Below are positions 60,399-64,000 of a stretch of 64,000 bases of DNA, one piece after another. Under the pieces are notes generated by a model. It was not told the DNA's origin. It was given only the letters and a program-made list of their open reading frames with translations, and did not search any database. Source of the stretch: Gallintestinimicrobium propionicum (GTDB lineage Bacteria; Bacillota; Clostridia; Lachnospirales; Lachnospiraceae). Within the stretch, counting starts at the first letter, position 1; every line of letters starts with the position of its first letter. The translations under genes and the position numbers were made by a program. The stretch spans positions 1 to 64,000 of the forward strand of contig NZ_JAOQJY010000020.1 of NCBI RefSeq assembly GCF_025567525.1, given 5' to 3'.

Positions 60399-61259
60399 AT
60401 GACGGATTTCAATCAGAAGACCCATGACACCGATGTGGGCAGTCATGGCGGACAGTCGAGGCAGATGACGGAGGTGTTCGAGANNNNNNNNNNNNNNNNN
60501 NNNNNNNNNNNNNNNNNNNNNNNNNNNNNNNNNNNNNNNNNNNNNNNNNNNNNNNNNNNNNNNNNNNNNNNNNNNNNNNNNNNNNNNNNNNNNNNNNNNN
60601 NNNNNNNNNNNNNNNNNNNNNNNNNNNNNNNNNNNNNNNNNNNNNNNNNNNNNNNNNNNNNNNNNNNNNNNNNNNNNNNNNNNNNNNNNNNNNNNNNNNN
60701 NNNNNNNNNNNNNNNNNNNNNNNNNNNNNNNNNNNNNNNNNNNNNNNNNNNNNNNNNNNNNNNNNNNNNNNNNNNNNNNNNNNNNNNNNNNNNNNNNNNN
60801 NNNNNTCTCCCGTCCATCCGAAAGCATGGTGTGTATATGAGCGATTCCATTTTGGATCAGGTGATTCAGCATCCGGAGGTCATCTACACCCTGGCACAGG
60901 AGCTTGTAGCCGAGAGGGAGCAGCTTGAGGGTATCCGCAAACAGCTGGATGCGGCACAGCCCAAGGCAGACTACTTCGATACCTTTGTGAACTCGGAGGA
61001 TTGTACCTGCATCCGGAATTTCTGTAAGGAAATCGGAATCCAGGAGAAGACGGCAGTGGCTCTCTTACTGGATCATCGCTATCTGTACCGCAGTCCGAGT
61101 GGCTGGCTGATGCCTTTTGCAGACAAATCTGCAAGGGGCTATTTTATTGTCCGGGATTGCTACGGCAGAAGCGGAAAACTGGTGCAGCAGACGAGAGTGA
61201 CCTGCAAGGGAAAGAATCATCTCTTCAAGTTGTTTAAGAAATGGGGTGTGATCGAATGA
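60399..61259 (+). CDS. Phage-type antirepressor-like protein (KilAC domain), interrupted by an assembly gap
   Basis: 286 aa counting the gap. The N terminus (QMTEVFE) fits the beginning of a BRO-N type domain that would lie in the gap. The visible C-terminal half (LAAEREQLEGIRKQ-like helix, then ADYFDTFVNSEDCTCIRNFCKEIGI ... YRSPSGWLMPF, in parts) is a KilAC domain. The frames on both sides agree with a 322-base gap. The stop overlaps the next start (ATGA). Confidence 0.75.
   Translation: MTDFNQKTHDTDVGSHGGQSRQMTEVFEXXXXXXXXXXXXXXXXXXXXXXXXXXXXXXXXXXXXXXXXXXXXXXXXXXXXXXXXXXXXXXXXXXXXXXXXXXXXXXXXXXXXXXXXXXXXXXXXXXXXXXXXXXXXLPSIRKHGVYMSDSILDQVIQHPEVIYTLAQELVAEREQLEGIRKQLDAAQPKADYFDTFVNSEDCTCIRNFCKEIGIQEKTAVALLLDHRYLYRSPSGWLMPFADKSARGYFIVRDCYGRSGKLVQQTRVTCKGKNHLFKLFKKWGVIE
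60484..60805. other. Assembly gap (322 N)
   Basis: Unknown sequence inside the antirepressor-like gene. The reading frame stays open across it at this length. Confidence 0.99.
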
Positions 61260-61423
61260 CGCTTTTTACAGAGGGACGCCTTCAGGCGTTTGAACGCATG
61301 ATGCAGGATACCGGCAAATACCATCGCCGGGAGGACAGCGAAGATCGTCCGCGCAAATGTCCGAAGAAAAAAGCGGAGCCTGCGAAAAAGGATGGTGAGC
61401 ACCATGCCGGTATTCAGGGTTGA
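61256..61423 (+). CDS. Small basic protein of the integrative element
   Basis: 55 aa, unrecognised. An N-terminal helix-like part (LFTEGRLQAFERMMQ) is followed by a Lys/Arg/Pro-rich part (RPRKCPKKKAEPAKK). Its ATG overlaps the previous stop and its end overlaps the next gene by 20 bases, supporting real translation as part of the operon. Confidence 0.55.
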   Translation: MTLFTEGRLQAFERMMQDTGKYHRREDSEDRPRKCPKKKAEPAKKDGEHHAGIQG

Positions 61424-62078
61424 GAAAAACAGCAATTACACAACGATGTGCAATTACCACTTGCGGGATCAGAGTCTCAGCCTGAAAGGGAAAGGACTTC
61501 TCTCCATGCTGCTCAGTTTGCCTGACACATGGAACTATTCGGTACGGGGATTATCTTCGATTACGCCGGACGGCGTAGATGGAGTGCTTACGGCTTTGAA
61601 GGAGCTGGAGCGTCTTGGGTATCTGGAAAGGAACCAGCAGCGTGAGAGTAACGGTCGGATGGGCAGAGCGGAGTATGTGATTTATGAGATGCCAAGGAAA
61701 AAGCCGTGTTCGGAATCACCGTGTACGGAAAAGCCGTATACGGTAAATCCGGATACGGACACACCGGTTACGGAAAATCCCGCGCAATTAAGTACTAATA
61801 GAACAAGTACTGAAACAATCAATAAAAGAGAGAAGAAGGAAATCCAGCATCGGTATGGCTCATACGGAAATGTTCTTCTCTCCGATACGGAATACGGCAA
61901 GCTCCGGCAGGAGTTCCCAGGAGATTATCAGATGCGGGTTGAACGGCTCTCTGAGTATATGGCTTCCACCGGCAGGAGCTACAAAAATCACCTTGCCACA
62001 ATCCGGAGCTGGGCAAAGAGAGAAAAGCCGAAGTATAACCCGGCAGACTACACATTTGAGGAAGGAGACAGCCTATGA
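61404..62078 (+). CDS. Helix-turn-helix protein, replication-initiator-like
   Basis: 224 aa. FRVEKNSNYTTMCNYHLRD and LSLKGKGLLSMLLSLPDTWNYSV then a winged helix (DGVDGVLTALKELERLGYL) match the N-terminal domain of replisome-organiser-like proteins in Firmicutes elements. The C terminus has an NYHLATIRSW-type segment. ATG 61404 fits the family; one at 61392 is possible. The stop overlaps the DnaC-like start (ATGA). Confidence 0.8.
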   Translation: MPVFRVEKNSNYTTMCNYHLRDQSLSLKGKGLLSMLLSLPDTWNYSVRGLSSITPDGVDGVLTALKELERLGYLERNQQRESNGRMGRAEYVIYEMPRKKPCSESPCTEKPYTVNPDTDTPVTENPAQLSTNRTSTETINKREKKEIQHRYGSYGNVLLSDTEYGKLRQEFPGDYQMRVERLSEYMASTGRSYKNHLATIRSWAKREKPKYNPADYTFEEGDSL

Positions 62079-62920
62079 GCGACATGGTGCCTGAAGTATT
62101 GAATGCGGCGTTGGATTCGCTCTTTACGCCGAAAGAACCCGGAGAGCAGGAATACCAGGGCGTGGACGGACTGCTGTATTGCCGGAACTGTCATACTCCG
62201 GTGCAGTGCAGGGTAAAGCTCTGGGGCAGAGACAAGATTGTTCCCTGCCTTTGCAGATGCCAGCAAGAAGCGATGGCGGAAAAGAAACGCCAGGATGAGC
62301 TGGTGGAGCGGCAGCGCAAAATCAGGCAGCTGAAGGCAACGGGAATTCAGGAAAAGCATCTTCTGGAATGGAATTTTGCCGTTGCAGAAGATAATAAGGA
62401 TATCCAGATGGCAAAACGCTATGTGGAGCAGTGGAAAAAGGTCAAGGCTGAAAACCTTGGCCTTTTGTTATGGGGAGATGTCGGAACTGGAAAGTCCTTT
62501 GTGGCGGCATGTATTGCCAATGCGCTGCTGGATCAGGGCATTCCGGTTTTGATGACGAACTTCTCCAAAATCCTGAACCAGATGGGTGCCATGTATTCGG
62601 AAGAACGATACCGGTATATCGCTTCGTTTTCTAATTATTCTTTGTTGATTCTGGATGATCTGGGGATAGAGCGCAGCACCGAATATGCGTTGGAGCAGGT
62701 CTACGCTGTCATTGATGAGCGGTACAAGTCCGGGCTTCCGGTCATTATCACAACCAATCTGAAGATTGCAGAAATCCGCAATCCGCAGGATGTGGCATAC
62801 GCCCGGATTTACAGCAGGATTCTGGAAATGTGTACGCCGGTGCGAATCAGCGGAGAGGACCGCAGAAAAAGCATTGGAAAAGAAAAACAGCAGGTCGTTA
62901 AGGAGGTACTTGGTCTATGA
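62075..62920 (+). CDS. DnaC-like ATP-binding protein (helicase loader)
   Basis: 281 aa. A cysteine cluster (CRNCHTPVQCR...CLCRCQ) precedes an AAA+ domain: Walker A GDVGTGKSFVAA, Walker B LLILDDLGIERS, sensor ITTNLKIAEI and arginine finger region RIYSRILEMC. It resembles DnaC/DnaI/IstB loaders and would bring a helicase to the element's replication origin with the preceding initiator-like protein. Confidence 0.88.
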   Translation: MSDMVPEVLNAALDSLFTPKEPGEQEYQGVDGLLYCRNCHTPVQCRVKLWGRDKIVPCLCRCQQEAMAEKKRQDELVERQRKIRQLKATGIQEKHLLEWNFAVAEDNKDIQMAKRYVEQWKKVKAENLGLLLWGDVGTGKSFVAACIANALLDQGIPVLMTNFSKILNQMGAMYSEERYRYIASFSNYSLLILDDLGIERSTEYALEQVYAVIDERYKSGLPVIITTNLKIAEIRNPQDVAYARIYSRILEMCTPVRISGEDRRKSIGKEKQQVVKEVLGL

Positions 62921-63063
62921 AGTGCAAGGCAAAAAAGGCGTTTTTCGCAGGTAAGAATGACATCTATCACCGCTGGAAGGAGGTTAAGAAGCTGAATGGC
63001 AAAAGCAAAAACCAGTATTACAACAGAAAACCGCAGTGGCTCAGCTGCCGACGCTGCGGCTAA
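62917..63063 (+). CDS. Possible small basic protein
   Basis: 48 aa, starting ATGA-overlapped with the DnaC-like stop and running 68 bases into the ParB gene in another frame. It is rich in Lys and ends with CRRCG. The start geometry matches the other coupled genes here, but the large overlap with parB makes it doubtful. Confidence 0.35.
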   Translation: MKCKAKKAFFAGKNDIYHRWKEVKKLNGKSKNQYYNRKPQWLSCRRCG

Positions 63064-63907
63064 GGAGCAGCGGACGGAGATGCCGCTTTCTGACCTGCAT
63101 CCCTTTGAAGGGCATCCCTTTAAGGTGCTGGACGATGAGCTGATGGAACAGACCGTGGAGAGCATCAAGCAGATCGGTGTGGTATCACCGCTGATTGTAC
63201 GGCCTGATCCGGAAGGCGGATTTGAAATCCTTTCGGGACACCGCAGGCTTCATGCAGCGCAGCTGGCAGGTTTGGAGAAAGTGCCGGTCATCGTCAAGGA
63301 AATGGATGATGATGCGGCAATCATCTTTATGGTGGACAGCAACTTGCAGCGGGAGAATATTCTTCCCAGCGAGAGAGCGTTTTCCTACAAGATGAAGCTG
63401 GAAGCAATCAAACATCAAGGTGAACGGGGAGAGGAAACTTCATCCCAAGTTGGGATGAAGTTGCAATCCCTTGATATTGTCGGGCAAGAAGCTGGCGATA
63501 GCCGTAATCAGGTTCATCGCTATATCCGCCTTACCAACCTGATTCCAGAAATTCTGGATATGGTGGATGAGAAGAAAATCGCCTTCAATCCGGCGGTAGA
63601 GCTGTCTTATCTGAAGCCATCTGAACAGAAAGAATTTCTGGAGGCTATGGACTATGCACAGGCATCTCCATCCCTGTCGCAGGCGCAGCGGCTGAAAAAG
63701 CTCTCGCAGGAGGGCGGCTGCACCTTGGATGCCATGTGTGAAGTAATGAATGAAATCAAAAAGGATGAGCTTGACCATGTGACGATTAAAAACGAGGTTC
63801 TTCGGAAGTATTTCCCGAAATCCTATACGCCGAAGCAGATGCAGGACACGATTATCCGGCTGCTGGAAAAGTGGCAGCGAAGTAAACAACGAGATATGGA
63901 ACGATAA
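62996..63907 (+). CDS. parB: ParB/Spo0J-family partition protein
   Basis: 303 aa. The ParB N-terminal domain shows IKQIGVVSPLIVRP, ILSGHRRLHAA (CTP-binding GHRR) and DSNLQRENILPSERAF, followed by a helix-turn-helix region. No ParA is next to it in the window. In Firmicutes conjugative elements such ParB-like proteins accompany the replication genes. GGAGG precedes the start. Confidence 0.9.
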   Translation: MAKAKTSITTENRSGSAADAAAKEQRTEMPLSDLHPFEGHPFKVLDDELMEQTVESIKQIGVVSPLIVRPDPEGGFEILSGHRRLHAAQLAGLEKVPVIVKEMDDDAAIIFMVDSNLQRENILPSERAFSYKMKLEAIKHQGERGEETSSQVGMKLQSLDIVGQEAGDSRNQVHRYIRLTNLIPEILDMVDEKKIAFNPAVELSYLKPSEQKEFLEAMDYAQASPSLSQAQRLKKLSQEGGCTLDAMCEVMNEIKKDELDHVTIKNEVLRKYFPKSYTPKQMQDTIIRLLEKWQRSKQRDMER

Positions 63908-63917
63908 GGAGATTTTT

Positions 63918-64000
63918 ATGATGATGAACTTTAAGAAGAATCAGAACAACGCAGTGTGCAGTATGGACTGCAAGAACTGTCCGAACGGTGCATCGCAGCC
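63918..64000 (+). CDS. Small cysteine-containing protein, cut by window end
   Basis: Starts with three in-frame ATGs after AAGGAG and reads MMMNFKKNQNNAVCSMDCKNC then PNGASQ to the edge. The CxxxCxxC pattern suggests metal binding. It continues outside the window; not recognised. Confidence 0.6.
   Translation, partial: MMMNFKKNQNNAVCSMDCKNCPNGASQ

Noticed and set aside
1..64000. tRNA or rRNA genes
   Set aside because: I looked for cloverleaf ends and the GTTCGAATC-type arm in the gene-free stretches and found none; a program scan would be more sensitive.

Overview
The window reads as chromosomal DNA of a gut-type, anaerobic Clostridia, most like a Lachnospiraceae. The grounds are the Firmicutes order of the ribosomal and RNA polymerase genes, consensus sigma-A promoters (TTGACA-17-TATAAT class), strong AGGAGG ribosome binding sites, a class III anaerobic ribonucleotide reductase, a bile-salt-hydrolase-family enzyme, a group IIC intron and an energy-coupling-factor transporter module. 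No tRNA, rRNA or CRISPR array was found. Two assembly gaps (53610-53903 and 60484-60805) hide sequence.

Layout. 1-2250: intergenic terminator-like repeats split by a group IIC intron carrying its reverse transcriptase. 2270-5347: a ThuA-like protein divergent from a DeoR regulator and an MFS permease, probably a sugar or sugar-phosphate locus. 5587-10012: a four-gene operon (CPBP protease, CapA-like protein, choloylglycine-hydrolase-family enzyme, GH5 glycosidase). 10082-24423: L10 leader-rplJ-rplL, rpoB-rpoC, rpsL-rpsG-fusA-tuf. 24694-35695: aspS, an HD-domain protein, nrdD-nrdG divergent from a Crp/Fnr regulator, a DUF2752 protein, an RlmI-like methyltransferase, a LysR regulator divergent from a two-gene chromate transporter, and a CBM9-like protein. 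36018-53507: the S10, spc and alpha ribosomal operons, including secY, adk, map, infA, rpmJ, rpoA and rplQ. 53904-59965: a MATE exporter, ecfA-ecfA-ecfT, truA, rplM and rpsI. 60022-64000: the left part of an integrative element (antirepressor-like protein, replication-initiator-like HTH protein, DnaC-like ATPase, ParB).

The housekeeping genes are ordinary. The unusual material is between genes. (a) A dispersed 33-bp palindrome has seven copies plus fragments. One copy sits inside one of two neighbouring near-identical sequences, giving a filled/empty-site pair. (b) A composite element of about 125 bp with several hairpins ends in a terminator, and the group IIC intron sits exactly after one such terminator. 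(c) A structured 5' leader with three hairpins directly abuts the start codons of unrelated genes; one stem shows a compensatory change. (d) Multi-hairpin inserts lie inside the S10 and spc operons, there is a MITE-like 155-bp element upstream of the S10 promoter, and a duplicated motif lies between rpoA and rplQ. Together these suggest several families of small non-coding mobile or regulatory elements that colonise the untranslated regions of even the most highly expressed operons.
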